A stretch of 64,000 nt of DNA from JAGVJT01 sp964471225 (GCA_964471225.1 CAYYEZ010000016.1:89472-153471), one strand, 5' to 3'; positions 28,962 through 38,601 are shown, counted from the first letter of the stretch. The notes: generated by a model from the letters alone, not told the origin. Numbers and translations: made by a program.

Positions 28962-30080
28962 TTATCCTCGTGTTTGAATCGGTGGAAAAGGCCGAGGCTC
29001 AGGCCCAATGTATTCTGCTGTGGGTCGAATTAATCGATTATCTGCACGCTGCTCAAACACATGTGCGGACCAGCCGGAAATTCTTGCCATAACAAAAATT
29101 GGGGTAAATAAGAACGTTGGAATATGTGCATAAGCGTAAGCCGAAGCACTATAAAAATCGAGATTAGGAAACAATTTTTTCTCACGCCACATCACTTCCT
29201 CAACACGCTCTGAAACTTCATACAGACGTAAATTATGACTTGCTTCAGCCAAACGTTTTGACCAGAGTTTGATAATATCTGAACGTGGATCGCAAGTTGT
29301 GTAAACACGATGCCCGAATCCCATGACTTTAGCTTTATTTTTTAAAAGATTCATGAGGGTTTGTTCAGCATCACTGGCTGATTTCATAGGCTCAATCAAC
29401 GCCATCGCCGCCTCATTCGCCCCGCCATGCAATGGGCCTCTTAAGGTACCAATTGCACTGGTCATTGCAGAATAAAAATCAGACAAAGTAGCTGCAGTCA
29501 CTCGTGCAGCAAATGTTGATGCATTAAACTCATGCTCTGCGTATAAAATCAGTGAAACATTCATCATATCACGCGCTAATTCACTTGGTTTTTGCCCTTG
29601 CAGTAAAGCTAAAAAATGTCCGGCTAGACTGATTTCGTCACTCTCCCCAGAAATCGTTTGCTGATGAAAATGATAACGATACCAATAACACATCAAGCCG
29701 GGCGTAATCGCAAGCAATCGATTTGCGTGCTGCAACTGCTCACTAAAATCTCGTTCCGGCTCTAAATTTCCTAAAAAAGAACAAGCACTTCTCAACACAT
29801 CCATGGGATGGGTATCTTTAGGAATTTTTTGTAAAAAATCTTTCATTGCTTGAGGGATTGCACGCTTTGCATGCAATTCCTTTTGATACGTTTGAAGCTC
29901 GTCTGCCTTAGGTAAACGCCCCATCAATAGCAAATACGCCACCTCTTCAAACGAAGCATGAAGGCTCAAATCTTCGATTGAATAACCTCGATAGGTCAGA
30001 CCAACACCTGCCTTTCCGACCGTTGAAATCGCTGTCTTTCCAGCAACTATACCCGCTAATCCCTCTGTGTTATTCGTCAT
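28962..30080 (-). CDS. prpC: 2-methylcitrate synthase PrpC
   Basis: Condenses propionyl-CoA with oxaloacetate. It is a short citrate-synthase-family protein (372 residues). The catalytic-His segments LHGGANEAAM and GFGHRVY and the later Asp in LDFYSASAY are present. Context between prpB and prpD identifies it as methylcitrate synthase rather than GltA. It overlaps the end of prpB by 11 bases. Confidence 0.94.
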   Translation of the reverse strand: MTNNTEGLAGIVAGKTAISTVGKAGVGLTYRGYSIEDLSLHASFEEVAYLLLMGRLPKADELQTYQKELHAKRAIPQAMKDFLQKIPKDTHPMDVLRSACSFLGNLEPERDFSEQLQHANRLLAITPGLMCYWYRYHFHQQTISGESDEISLAGHFLALLQGQKPSELARDMMNVSLILYAEHEFNASTFAARVTAATLSDFYSAMTSAIGTLRGPLHGGANEAAMALIEPMKSASDAEQTLMNLLKNKAKVMGFGHRVYTTCDPRSDIIKLWSKRLAEASHNLRLYEVSERVEEVMWREKKLFPNLDFYSASAYAYAHIPTFLFTPIFVMARISGWSAHVFEQRADNRLIRPTAEYIGPEPRPFPPIQTRG

Positions 30081-30951
30081 CCTCTTGCTCCCTTTCTCTA
30101 TCGAGTGTTTCTTCGTAACGATGGTAATCTAGCACATCATACAACGCCTCTCTTGTTTGCATCGTGTGTAAAAGAGAAGCTTGACTGCCCTCTTCCAAAA
30201 TTGTGGTGTAAACATCAAGGGCAGCCATGGACATTGCACGAAAAGCGCTTAAAGGATAAAGCATCAAGCCAATGCCAACCTCTTGAAGTTGAGCTCTAGT
30301 AAATAAAGGTGTCCGACCAAATTCAGTAATATTTGCAAGAACAGGCACATGAGAAGCTTTTGTAAACCACTGATATTCTTCAAGCGTTGTCAGTGCCTCG
30401 GGAAAAATCATATCCGCACCCAATTCGATATAATATTCGATACGCTCTAAAGCTGATTGAAGCCCTTCAACAGCGTACGCATCAGTCCGCGCCATAATCA
30501 CAAAATTTGGATCAACACGCGCATCTACCGCGGCTTTGATTTTATCACCCATGATCTCGGGCGAAACAAGTTGTTTGTGAGGACGATGTCCACAACGTTT
30601 CATGGCACGTTGATCTTCGATATGAACCGCGGCAACACCTGCGCGCTCCATGGTCTTCACCGTACGAGCAACACATAACTCATGTCCGAAGCCCGTGTCG
30701 ATATCCACAAGAAGCGGAAGATTGGTCGCATCCGTGATCCGCCTTGCATCCTCAACAACATCACTTAATCCTGTCATGCCAAGATCAGGTAAACCAAAAG
30801 AGGCGTTTGCAACACCGGCTCCTGACAAATATAAAGCCTGAGCCCCTGCTCTCTCAGCAAGCATGGCAGCGTAAGCATTGATTGTACCCAGCACAGGCAG
30901 CGGTGCTGACTCTCGAACAGCAGTTTTAAAACGTTTCCCTTTAGAATGCAT
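30070..30951 (-). CDS. prpB: 2-methylisocitrate lyase PrpB
   Basis: Cleaves 2-methylisocitrate to pyruvate and succinate. It is a PEP mutase/isocitrate lyase superfamily barrel. The catalytic segment KRCGH is seen in QRAMKRCGHRPHK, and DIDTGFGHE carries a metal-binding Asp. I prefer the ATG at 30951 (start MHSKGKRF), since AAGAG lies just upstream of it; the ATG at 30975 has no visible site. First gene of the prp cluster; no PrpR-type regulator gene is adjacent. Confidence 0.93.
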   Translation of the reverse strand: MHSKGKRFKTAVRESAPLPVLGTINAYAAMLAERAGAQALYLSGAGVANASFGLPDLGMTGLSDVVEDARRITDATNLPLLVDIDTGFGHELCVARTVKTMERAGVAAVHIEDQRAMKRCGHRPHKQLVSPEIMGDKIKAAVDARVDPNFVIMARTDAYAVEGLQSALERIEYYIELGADMIFPEALTTLEEYQWFTKASHVPVLANITEFGRTPLFTRAQLQEVGIGLMLYPLSAFRAMSMAALDVYTTILEEGSQASLLHTMQTREALYDVLDYHRYEETLDREREQEDDE

Positions 30952-31025
30952 CGCTCTTTTCCATGAACGTATCATGAAAAAATACTACACGGTTTTGAAC
31001 GGACTTTAAATGGGGGCTATCGTAA

Positions 31026-31991
31026 TTACTGTGGTCTGTTCGCCTTAGATATGGGCTGGCTACCCAATTTCAATGAAGATTGGGTATAAAATAGTTGAGG
31101 ACACCGTATAAAAAAATGATAACGACCAGAGTTGCTCAAGTCTTCATAACCATGCACTCCCTGTGTTTCTTGAACAACCCTTAATATGGCATGCTTTACG
31201 GGGTGATTAAAAAGACTAGAACGAGAATGCAACCCCTTGCCACAAATCAGAGTGGTAGCTTGCTCAGTAGTCTTATCTCTCGCATCAATACATCGTTTTT
31301 TTAATCCAAAATAAACAACACCATAAGAAAGCCCGTGCAAATCAAGCAAAGATAAATCAGATGAAAGATCAGTCAGTTTAAATTTACTTATAGTCTCTGA
31401 CAAAACTTTAAACGCAATTTCATCTTTTCTGGATTCAGCTAATGCCAGAGCATCCAAAGTATTCATATGAGTAATCAGATTATCCCCATGCTTATTTTTT
31501 GCTTCTTCAAATACTTGGAGAACCAATGAGGAATGATTTAATTTCCTGTCCCTCGCGATAGCACCAATGATTGTACCATATGTCACATGATTCACTAGAG
31601 AACGTGCTTTCGCATCTTGAAATAAAGACCATGCCAATGTTTTATCTGCTAAATGACTTTTTGCAATCCCATCAATCATTAGAGTATAAGTCATGGTATT
31701 TGCCATTTTTCGTTGAATCGCAATTTCACACAAATCAATTGCAATGTTTAAATGCGTTTTTAAAGTAGCCTGAATCATTTGGTTGATACAAATAGTATTC
31801 GGAAATATGCCTTTATCCAGCATTTCAAACAGGACCTCAGAAAGCTGGGTATCATCTCCACATTTTTCTTTCAATTTTTTTCCATACAAAATGTAAACAT
31901 TTTTCTCAGAAAATTTAGTTTTAGGATAAACTTTTAAGAGCCCAATGGCACGAGCTAAAGCATGACTAGAAAATCTTCGAATACCAAACAT
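31026..31991 (-). CDS. Pentatricopeptide-repeat protein with C-terminal Smr domain
   Basis: The 321 residues show about four degenerate PPR motifs between residues 60 and 176. Each starts with an N-T/H-V/M-x-Y-type strand-like turn: NTICINQMI, NTMTYTLMIDG, NHVTYGTIIGA, NLITHMNTLDA. A region resembling an Smr domain follows: LDLHG at 196-200 and CGKGLHS at 230-236, with VKHAILRVVQE afterwards. PPR proteins bind RNA sequence-specifically and Smr domains can be nucleases; PPR-Smr proteins are best known from plant organelles. The first 28 residues lack acidic residues and are rich in Arg, Ser, Ala and Leu (MFGIRRFSSHALARAIG), like a mitochondrial presequence. A host-directed role is inference. 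Confidence 0.78.
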   Translation of the reverse strand: MFGIRRFSSHALARAIGLLKVYPKTKFSEKNVYILYGKKLKEKCGDDTQLSEVLFEMLDKGIFPNTICINQMIQATLKTHLNIAIDLCEIAIQRKMANTMTYTLMIDGIAKSHLADKTLAWSLFQDAKARSLVNHVTYGTIIGAIARDRKLNHSSLVLQVFEEAKNKHGDNLITHMNTLDALALAESRKDEIAFKVLSETISKFKLTDLSSDLSLLDLHGLSYGVVYFGLKKRCIDARDKTTEQATTLICGKGLHSRSSLFNHPVKHAILRVVQETQGVHGYEDLSNSGRYHFFIRCPQLFYTQSSLKLGSQPISKANRPQ

Positions 31992-32262
31992 AAGACCTCG
32001 GCAATAAATACATGTTTAAAATAACAATAGAATGATACATAATTTATCTTTCAAATAAGATGACTTAGATCAATCTTCTTCTATCACTCTCAGCGTATTG
32101 ACGTGGTTAAGCAACTTTTTTCATCTTTCCCCATTCACTTTCAAACTGATTCGAATTGACATTGACATTAGTATTTTTTGAAAACATTCAGCAATACAAG
32201 CCAGAGTTAGCCTCTTTGCTGACCCATCATTTTCATCTACTCAATGCCACATCAAACCTCGG

Positions 32263-33722
32263 TTGTCGATAAAGTGCTACACTGTAAGTCAAGATAGCCA
32301 AATAAAGTACCGCAACATGAAACTCGCCATCAAAGAACCGATAACACCCAGGTATGTATACATCAACCCTGAAACGAATACCGTTCACTTATTAATGCCC
32401 ATCATGAGTGGTACTGAAATTGGATTAGATAATACGTGCAAATCGGTGTATTCCTTACAAGACTTTTTTGGTCTTGCAGGTGCTGACAAACAAAAATCGG
32501 CCCTCGGGGTGCTCACTCATTATAAAGCGGTATTGGAATTTGATGTAAAGTACATGCCTGAATCTGCCGCAAAGACTGCGAAAGCGCATCGTCTGTCGCA
32601 AATCGATACTTATTTGGGTATTTTGAATCAAGTACAACTTGATACACGGATTACAAATCCTTTAATGAGGAATTTCCCAGTATATCCTGAAGCCTTAGTT
32701 TTATTAATGCAGTCCGTTGACGCCAATCTGCACAGCATCATTCTAAGACCCAGAGTACAGGATAATTATTTACGAACGACAGCCATAGAGCCAACATTTA
32801 GTGCCAACCACAATCAGATGGTCAATGATGAAATTGTCCCAAAAGCATCTTTATTTGATACCTTGCGGGGTATCTACCAAACGATACCATTGAAGCCCAA
32901 ATCAACGGAAGGATTGATAGCGCTCATTCGCTCAAAGCGTGTAGGATTACCCGTTGATTTTGACCAAATCAAGGCTCAACTAAAAGATGAAATTAAAACT
33001 TACCTCGATATTACAGTCAGTTTTGAGCAAACCCAAGGAAGTCTTTATGCGCCTGCTGTAACAATAAATAGAGACTACATGGATCAAGAACTAGCCATTG
33101 GTCCAGACAACCCAGCAACGACAGAGGCTTACACTACACGACGCAAGACAAACAAGGCGTTGTGATAGAGCATCAAGACGCAGGTTTTGACCTTGCGCCA
33201 TTAATCAATGTATTAAACCATTATGTGGCTGAATACGATCAAAAATCGAATAAGACGACAGCAGACTGGGACGCACTTGAAAAAATCTGGATAGAAGAAG
33301 TTGGGCGCGTCCAACGAGGGGTACCTGCTCATATTGCGCATGAATATTGTCATCCTGAGCGTTCTTTTGACGAGGTCAATGAAAACAAAAACTTATTAGA
33401 TGCCTCAAATCCTGCTAACCTAAAACGGCAGCTTAAATTCTATAACTATGATACGGGTAATGATGATGTTTGGTTTTCGCCTAATTCTTATTTGATAGAT
33501 TTTGGTTTAGGTTTTTCATTTGGAATATTACGGGGCGCGGGGGCGGGCGCGTGTAGTGCGGTGTGGGGGCGGCCGCGCCGGCGGTCGCGGTCGCGTGCCG
33601 TCGAAATTGATTCGGCCGCATTAGCGACCATTGATAAAGTGAGAACTAACGACCGCGAGCAGTCACTACTAAATCTAAGCCAGCCGCTAAACCTACAGGA
33701 GTCCCAATCTCACGGTCTTTAG
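32263..33722 (+). pseudogene. Frameshifted unknown protein with effector-like C-terminal module
   Basis: Two reading frames, 32263-33165 (first good ATG 32317) and 33162-33722, look like one broken gene. Upstream of 33162 the second frame continues as plausible protein (KQGVVIEH), placing a frameshift near 33135-33160. The N-terminal 300 residues are unrecognised. The second part holds a module shared with the 35238-37817 protein: a W-x5-VGxVQR-xPAxIA block, then SPxSxL and GLG-x-RG. After the RG the sequence runs into a very GC-rich patch and an unrelated tail that overlaps a reverse-transcriptase remnant, so the natural C-terminus is probably lost. Confidence 0.6.
33531..33603. other. Extreme GC-rich patch (about 86% GC)
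   Basis: Seventy-three bases with only ten A/T, in a neighbourhood near 40% GC. It contains runs of G and a NotI-type octamer. It lies inside the second frame of the broken effector-like gene, directly after the conserved GLG...RG segment, and encodes an Arg/Gly/Ala-rich stretch. It may be a foreign insertion, a low-complexity expansion or an assembly fault. Confidence 0.8.
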
Positions 33723-34517
33723 TCAATAACAATGCCATAGCGATTCCAGCGATGTAACGATCATGACAGTAATAAATAAATTGGGATAGGACGGTTTGAT
33801 AGTGCCAGTTTTGACTTGTTCTCACCCACAATGTTAGCCAAGCGTTCAAGTAGCGTTTGATTTGTGCGGCATAAAACCTATCAATAACCATAAGCTTTAC
33901 TTGTTCACGTGCATTTCTTAATGTTCTCGCATGCGGAATAATTGAGATTTGCCCTGAATTTTCTCGTTCGGTACTGAGTAAACTGTTGTTACCCCCCAGT
34001 CTGTTTAAATAACAAACACTCATCAGCAAAAGTATCATTTGCCGCCGTTTGAGTTAAATTCTGTGAAACATGGGTGTTATTTGGAGATTGTGTTTCCAAA
34101 TATTGGATGCCTAGAAAATGAAAACCACTGTTTATAGCGCCAATGCGCGTTTTTTTGCGCGACAGTTGTAAATGTCTTTCTTGTAAGACGCTCATGAGTC
34201 GTCTTTTACAACGTTCTAATTGGCGTTTTGTTTTACAAAGTAGGCTTTAATTGCTGGAGAATTAAATGTTGCAGCACTCTATCCGATAAATGAAGTTGAT
34301 CAAGCATTTCCTCTTTAAAGTAATAACGCTTTAAAAACCTTGGCGTGTAGGTGCCCTCAATAATAGATTGAATGCCTTGTGGCAGCCACTCCTGCATAGT
34401 TCTGGCTAGAAGATGCACATCATGATTCGCATGAGCCATAAGCTTTTTTCTGTGTATGCTCTCAAACAATTTTTGACCCATGCTCATCATTGCTGTAAAG
34501 TCCCATCGCTTTTTCAT
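33646..34517 (-). pseudogene. Reverse transcriptase remnant with palm domain deleted
   Basis: Three minus-strand pieces read as one RNA-directed DNA polymerase. The start (34517-34233) has the RT N-terminal region (TYTPRFLKRYYFKEEM, LSDRVLQHLIL). The next piece reads KTKRQLERCKRRL then LSRKKTRIG and GFHFLGIQ, the thumb region. The last piece, in another frame, carries HARTLRNAREQVK and an Ala/Leu-rich end. The catalytic YADD segment, which should sit between the first two pieces, is missing, and a frameshift lies near 34030. The gene is therefore dead. It resembles chromosomal group-II-like RTs found in Legionella relatives. Confidence 0.75.
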
Positions 34518-34589
34518 AGCATGCTGTCTAAATCATTCATTATTTCTGTTGGCATCTATTTTAAAACAGACTTCTTTTGATTAAAATGG

Positions 34590-35096
34590 TCACGTAAATT
34601 TATTTTCATCACGCAAAACCATATTGCAAGCATGACGTTTATTCCTAAAATTGATTCGTGGAAGATATATGTCTTTTATTTTTTCCTGAATAGAAGCTTT
34701 TTTGTCTTTTTTTGGGCGTTCTATCGAGCTTTCTGTGGCATCAATCAGAACCAACTCATATTCCATATCACTTTTTAGAAGCGCCTTACGGCCAGGCAAA
34801 GAAAAATCAGGATGTTTTATCAGCGTATCTTCTATCCACTTAATCGTTTTATAAGCACTGCTTTCACTCACTCCATAACTTTGGCTCGTATGAAAATAAG
34901 TGCGGTATTCACGGATATACTCGAGAGCCATTAATAGTTGATCCTCGATACATAGTTTATTCTGACCCCCTTGGGCTTTGTTCTTAATATCCGCCTCTTT
35001 TAAAATGCTTATCATCTTTTCAAACGTACTGCGCTTTCCTCCAGTAAGTCGACGGAATTTTTCGTCTTCCAATCCTTGTATTTGTGGGTATTTCAT
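34590..35096 (-). pseudogene. IS5-family transposase fragment
   Basis: 168 residues that match the start of an IS5-type DDE transposase. A helix-turn-helix region (TYFHTSQSYGVSESSAYK) is followed by the first catalytic block LVLIDATESSIERPKKDKK. Just after this the frame is lost: an alternative frame continues with FYSGKK, as expected for the family. The downstream DDE residues are absent. The 3' part has been deleted or replaced, so this is a relic without visible terminal repeats. Confidence 0.8.
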
Positions 35097-35237
35097 TACA
35101 GCTCCTTATGCTGGAGCTCTTTTAACAGAAAATCGACTAACTTGCTAGTTTCGAAAAAGGTCTAATTTATTAGTACGTGTTGGCAGCCCGAAACGGCAAG
35201 CATTGCCGCATATGTGCTCTCACGCTACTTTACTGAA

Positions 35238-37817
35238 TTAAACATCAGCTCGGATGACTGTCGCGCAACTCTGGCCGTATAATTCTCCCAAGATTGCTGT
35301 TTTTGCTTGACATAAGTTGTGAAATATCATGGTGTCCCACTTCACATGCCCGGCAAGCAGACTCTCACCCATCCCGCTCACCCCGCGCACCGCATAATTA
35401 TATCCTAAGCCACCTAGAGAAGAATCAGGAGATAGAGGAAATATAGAACCACCGCCATATGTAAAATTGAAGGACCGTTTAGATTTTACTTTCTTTTCTA
35501 CCCGGTCATAAAGCCCCTGCGCGAAATCCATCGCGATATTGGCAGGCAGGAACCGCTGTACATAACCTACCACCTGTCGCCAAAATAAATCTTGTTGCTT
35601 CGACGTCCAGTTATTATATTTCACTTTATAAAGCTCAAATGCCTTGATGAGATGCAGGGGGTTAAACACCGCTTCCTGGTTTGATCGTTGAGTGAAATCT
35701 GTCCTAAATTGCTCGAGGGCTACCCAGAGCGGTGTGGTGTTAGGTCGCTCAAGGGAGAGTGCTTTTTCGACATCAGCATTATTGCTGTTGCTAATCGTAT
35801 CAGCTATTTGAGTGAAATCGAACGCCGTTTGTGCTTGATAATACGCTTCATGGCCTGCTGGAAAAATGGCTTGATACTGACTGTTCTTTTCCTCTTGAGT
35901 CATGTAATTGGCTAGCATCTTACAGAGTCCTTCATCCATGGCGCACAGTGCTGCTCCAAATGCAGTCTGCTTGACCTTACGTCCTGAATAATCTTTGACC
36001 GTGACTTTTTCTGTGAGGAGTGTTCTTAATAAGAAGAAATTGGCTTTCAGTAAGTCTTCTGCTTTTTTGAGGTCGCCATAAACAATCGATTGAACCAATT
36101 GAATAGTCCGGGAGTCGAATTTCTTGAAGAATCCTTCTGCTGTGGGTGCAGTGCTTCTTTCAGCTTGTGCCTGTTGCAAACGGTCAAACAGTGTATGGGC
36201 CATCGTGGTCTCAGAAAGTAGGGTTTGTAATGTGTTATTCTCCCATACCAACCGACGGCGTTTCTTGGTGCTGAGCTCAGACGGTGTATGGGCCATCGTG
36301 GCCTCAGAAAGTAGGGTTTGTAATGTGTTATTCTCCAACACCAACTGACGGCCTTTCTTGGTGCTGAGCAATGTTTCTGCGATGGTCTTTCCTTGGTATT
36401 TGCCTTGACCAATGACGGTATTCATGCCCGTTGCAGTGAGCTTTTGCAAGAGTCCCTGCCGCTCATGTAACCAATATAGCGTGTCTCTTTTATGCTCCTC
36501 GTTAAACAAGACCTGAAGGGCTGCATTGATATCTTCCCCTTGCTCTACATAAATTCTGACAGCTGCTACATCCTTGTCGGCAATGGCAATCTCAAAATAT
36601 ATCGCTTGTAAACGGGGTTCTGTTTTCAGTTGAGCTGTTAATTGAGGTGCTTCGTTATAGAGAATCGTTAATATCTCTTTTTGCACAGAAGACGATTTGC
36701 TTTGCAGATAAGACAGTACGAAGGTCGCTTTTTGTTCTAGGCTCCACTCACTGAAAAATTGCAAACATGCTGCTAATTCATAATGGTTCGAAATCAATGG
36801 CGTGAGGGTTTTTACATCCTCATTTAATATAGAAGCAACATCTTCTGGAGAGAGCCTGACGTAGTCTTCATCTATTAATTGTTGCAGCAATGCTCGTTTG
36901 ACAGTTTGCCAATTGAGGTCGATGACTTTGCTCGATGTTGTATCTATTTCTAATAATTCTTCCATTGTGCTGGGGATAAAGCGGTTGCAGCATTCACAAA
37001 ACTTTTCATACGCTTCTTTTTTATATTCATTATCCAATTCGCGCTTGCCCTGGTATCCATGGACTGCAATCAAGGCTTCTATTTGCTCACACAGTGCATT
37101 CAATAGGCCAAATAATTGAAAGTGATTGTTAAACCCTGTTTGTAATATTTGGTTAATGTCTTCATTAGAAAGGTCGTTGCTTCCAGTGCTATAATAGAGG
37201 TCATTCGTATTAATAGGCCAGACCCCAAAACCTGCCTCAAAGGCAATCTGAATTACACGATTGTGAACATGAACACCTTGAGCACTCTCTGAAGCCAAGA
37301 TACCCGCTATTCTATCCGCAAGCTTAAAGCGTGCCTGAGCCGCTAATTGGGCTAGGTTTTGTGGCATGTTGAAGAGGATAATGACGTAATTCACGCGATC
37401 ATGGAGCCCAGGTGAGCATTCTTTCACATCTTCCGCTATCCTTAAGGCAATGAGGCTCTTTTGTTCATTGCTTGTTTTAGGATACGTAAAGATAGCGTAC
37501 AACGTGCTTAATGACTCAAGCAGTTGTGACTTTTTAGAGTAAACTGAATATTCCCCTGCGTGCCGGTTTAATTCTTTAAAAAAAATCTCTCTTCTTGTCC
37601 AAAGCTCCACTTGATTTGTCCGATGATTAAAGACTTCATGCGTAGTCTTATCATCATCGAGTTTCAATTGCACAGCTAGAAGTTCATAAAAGTCGGTTAG
37701 CCATGTAGCAGGAAGGCTTTCTGGCGCTGTTATTACTAGCGTCTTAGGTTGTTGTGCGTAGCATTTATTTGGGTTCAAAATTGGCATAAACTCGCTCTCA
37801 TTTTTGGTTAAGCTCAT
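35238..37817 (-). CDS. Large unknown protein (effector-like), shares module with broken neighbour
   Basis: Unrecognised 859-residue protein, mostly helical, without signal peptide or clear membrane segments. A short stretch near 415-455 (DVAAVRIYVEQGEDINAAL) resembles a degenerate ankyrin repeat. Near 480-545 a 31-residue unit (LENNTLQTLLSEATMAHT and its copy) is tandemly duplicated. The last 120 residues carry the VGYVQRFLPANIA and SPDSSLGGLGYNYAVRG module found also in the frameshifted gene at 32263-33722. It is flanked by relics of an IS5 and an IS1 element, so it lies in a mobile-element island. Function unknown; a secreted effector is plausible. Confidence 0.7.
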   Translation of the reverse strand: MSLTKNESEFMPILNPNKCYAQQPKTLVITAPESLPATWLTDFYELLAVQLKLDDDKTTHEVFNHRTNQVELWTRREIFFKELNRHAGEYSVYSKKSQLLESLSTLYAIFTYPKTSNEQKSLIALRIAEDVKECSPGLHDRVNYVIILFNMPQNLAQLAAQARFKLADRIAGILASESAQGVHVHNRVIQIAFEAGFGVWPINTNDLYYSTGSNDLSNEDINQILQTGFNNHFQLFGLLNALCEQIEALIAVHGYQGKRELDNEYKKEAYEKFCECCNRFIPSTMEELLEIDTTSSKVIDLNWQTVKRALLQQLIDEDYVRLSPEDVASILNEDVKTLTPLISNHYELAACLQFFSEWSLEQKATFVLSYLQSKSSSVQKEILTILYNEAPQLTAQLKTEPRLQAIYFEIAIADKDVAAVRIYVEQGEDINAALQVLFNEEHKRDTLYWLHERQGLLQKLTATGMNTVIGQGKYQGKTIAETLLSTKKGRQLVLENNTLQTLLSEATMAHTPSELSTKKRRRLVWENNTLQTLLSETTMAHTLFDRLQQAQAERSTAPTAEGFFKKFDSRTIQLVQSIVYGDLKKAEDLLKANFFLLRTLLTEKVTVKDYSGRKVKQTAFGAALCAMDEGLCKMLANYMTQEEKNSQYQAIFPAGHEAYYQAQTAFDFTQIADTISNSNNADVEKALSLERPNTTPLWVALEQFRTDFTQRSNQEAVFNPLHLIKAFELYKVKYNNWTSKQQDLFWRQVVGYVQRFLPANIAMDFAQGLYDRVEKKVKSKRSFNFTYGGGSIFPLSPDSSLGGLGYNYAVRGVSGMGESLLAGHVKWDTMIFHNLCQAKTAILGELYGQSCATVIRADV
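36191..36376. repeat. 93-bp tandem duplication inside the 859-residue gene
   Basis: Two adjacent copies with a period of exactly 93 bp (36191 and 36284), differing at a handful of positions. The period is a multiple of three, so the frame is kept and the protein gains one 31-residue unit. Most differences fall in the last third of the unit. Confidence 0.85.
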
Positions 37818-38130
37818 ATATTTTTTATTGCTTATGCATCAATAATAACTCACCTTACGCAAGGAGCGTGAGCTGAGTTACCAAGCAAATGCTTCGATGC
37901 AGATAAATGTCTGTCATATGGATCCCAATCATCAGTGAAATAAAAATCGATATTAAATAAAACAGCTTAATTTTTTATGTAATGCTTTGAATGCCTTATC
38001 TTTTCGTTGACCAACATGGTGCGCAAGCACTTCATGAGTAGATGATCAATCGCGTGCCATAACCAACGTTGGTTTGACCTCTTACCGACAGGAGAGTAGG
38101 CCAGCGGAACTTCCCCACTAGCCCCTCGTA

Positions 38131-38164
38131 GAACTGTACGAAACTTTCTCAAGTTATGCAGCTC
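38131..38164 (-). ncRNA. Group II intron domain V
   Basis: A 34-nt hairpin, the exact domain V length, read on the minus strand. It starts GAGCTG with the catalytic AGC, has an apical AACTT/AAGTT stem closed by a GAGA (GNRA) tetraloop, a two-base bulge, and ends CAGTTC, pairing with the start. A domain VI-like G/C-rich stem follows at once. Confidence 0.8.
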
Positions 38165-38167
38165 CTA

Positions 38168-38601
38168 TTAAGTGAACGCACTTGTTGTTATACCCGCTTT
38201 CCAGTGGGCGAATAAACTCGTATGTTTTCTCGCAAATTCTTTCATGCATTTATCGGTATAAATCTTTCTGTTTGCTAGCTTCTTATACTTATTCATACTC
38301 CACTTTACCAGCGTCTGGTTTAGTCTTTGGAATACAATCTTGTCATCCATTTATCAAACACATAATGCAGATATAAGTTACTTAGAATAGGACTAATTAC
38401 TCCACCTTGTGGTACCCCAGACTCACTAATTATTATCTTGCCATCTGGAACTTCTAGTGGCGCTTTTATCCATCGCTCTATAAAGCAATGTACATCGATT
38501 ATCCGTATGATGGCGTACCGCGATACTCTCACCCTTAAGCTTTTACCTCTTGAGTTTCTCTCTTTACATCCAGGCCACTGTTTCCCGTAGTTCCACACCA
38601 T
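38168..38601 (-). pseudogene. ltrA: Group II intron-encoded reverse transcriptase/maturase, internally deleted
   Basis: Two pieces remain. The upstream one carries the RT segment GVPQGGVISPILSNLYLH, preceded by WIKAPLEVPDGK. The downstream one carries the maturase-end signature LNQTLVKWSMNKYKKL and SLFAHWKAG. The YADD active site and the rest of the X domain between them are gone, and the N-terminal RT blocks are absent or corrupted. No splicing or mobility protein can be made from it. Confidence 0.8.

Noticed and set aside
32244..32300. Short frame MPHQTSVVDKVLHCKSR upstream of the broken effector-like gene
   Set aside because: It ends after 17 codons and could be the original N-terminus before another frameshift, but nothing confirms this.
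36047..36412. 121-residue frame with two repeated segments opposite or within the 859-residue gene
   Set aside because: It is another frame over the 93-bp duplication; the repeat at protein level only reflects the DNA repeat.
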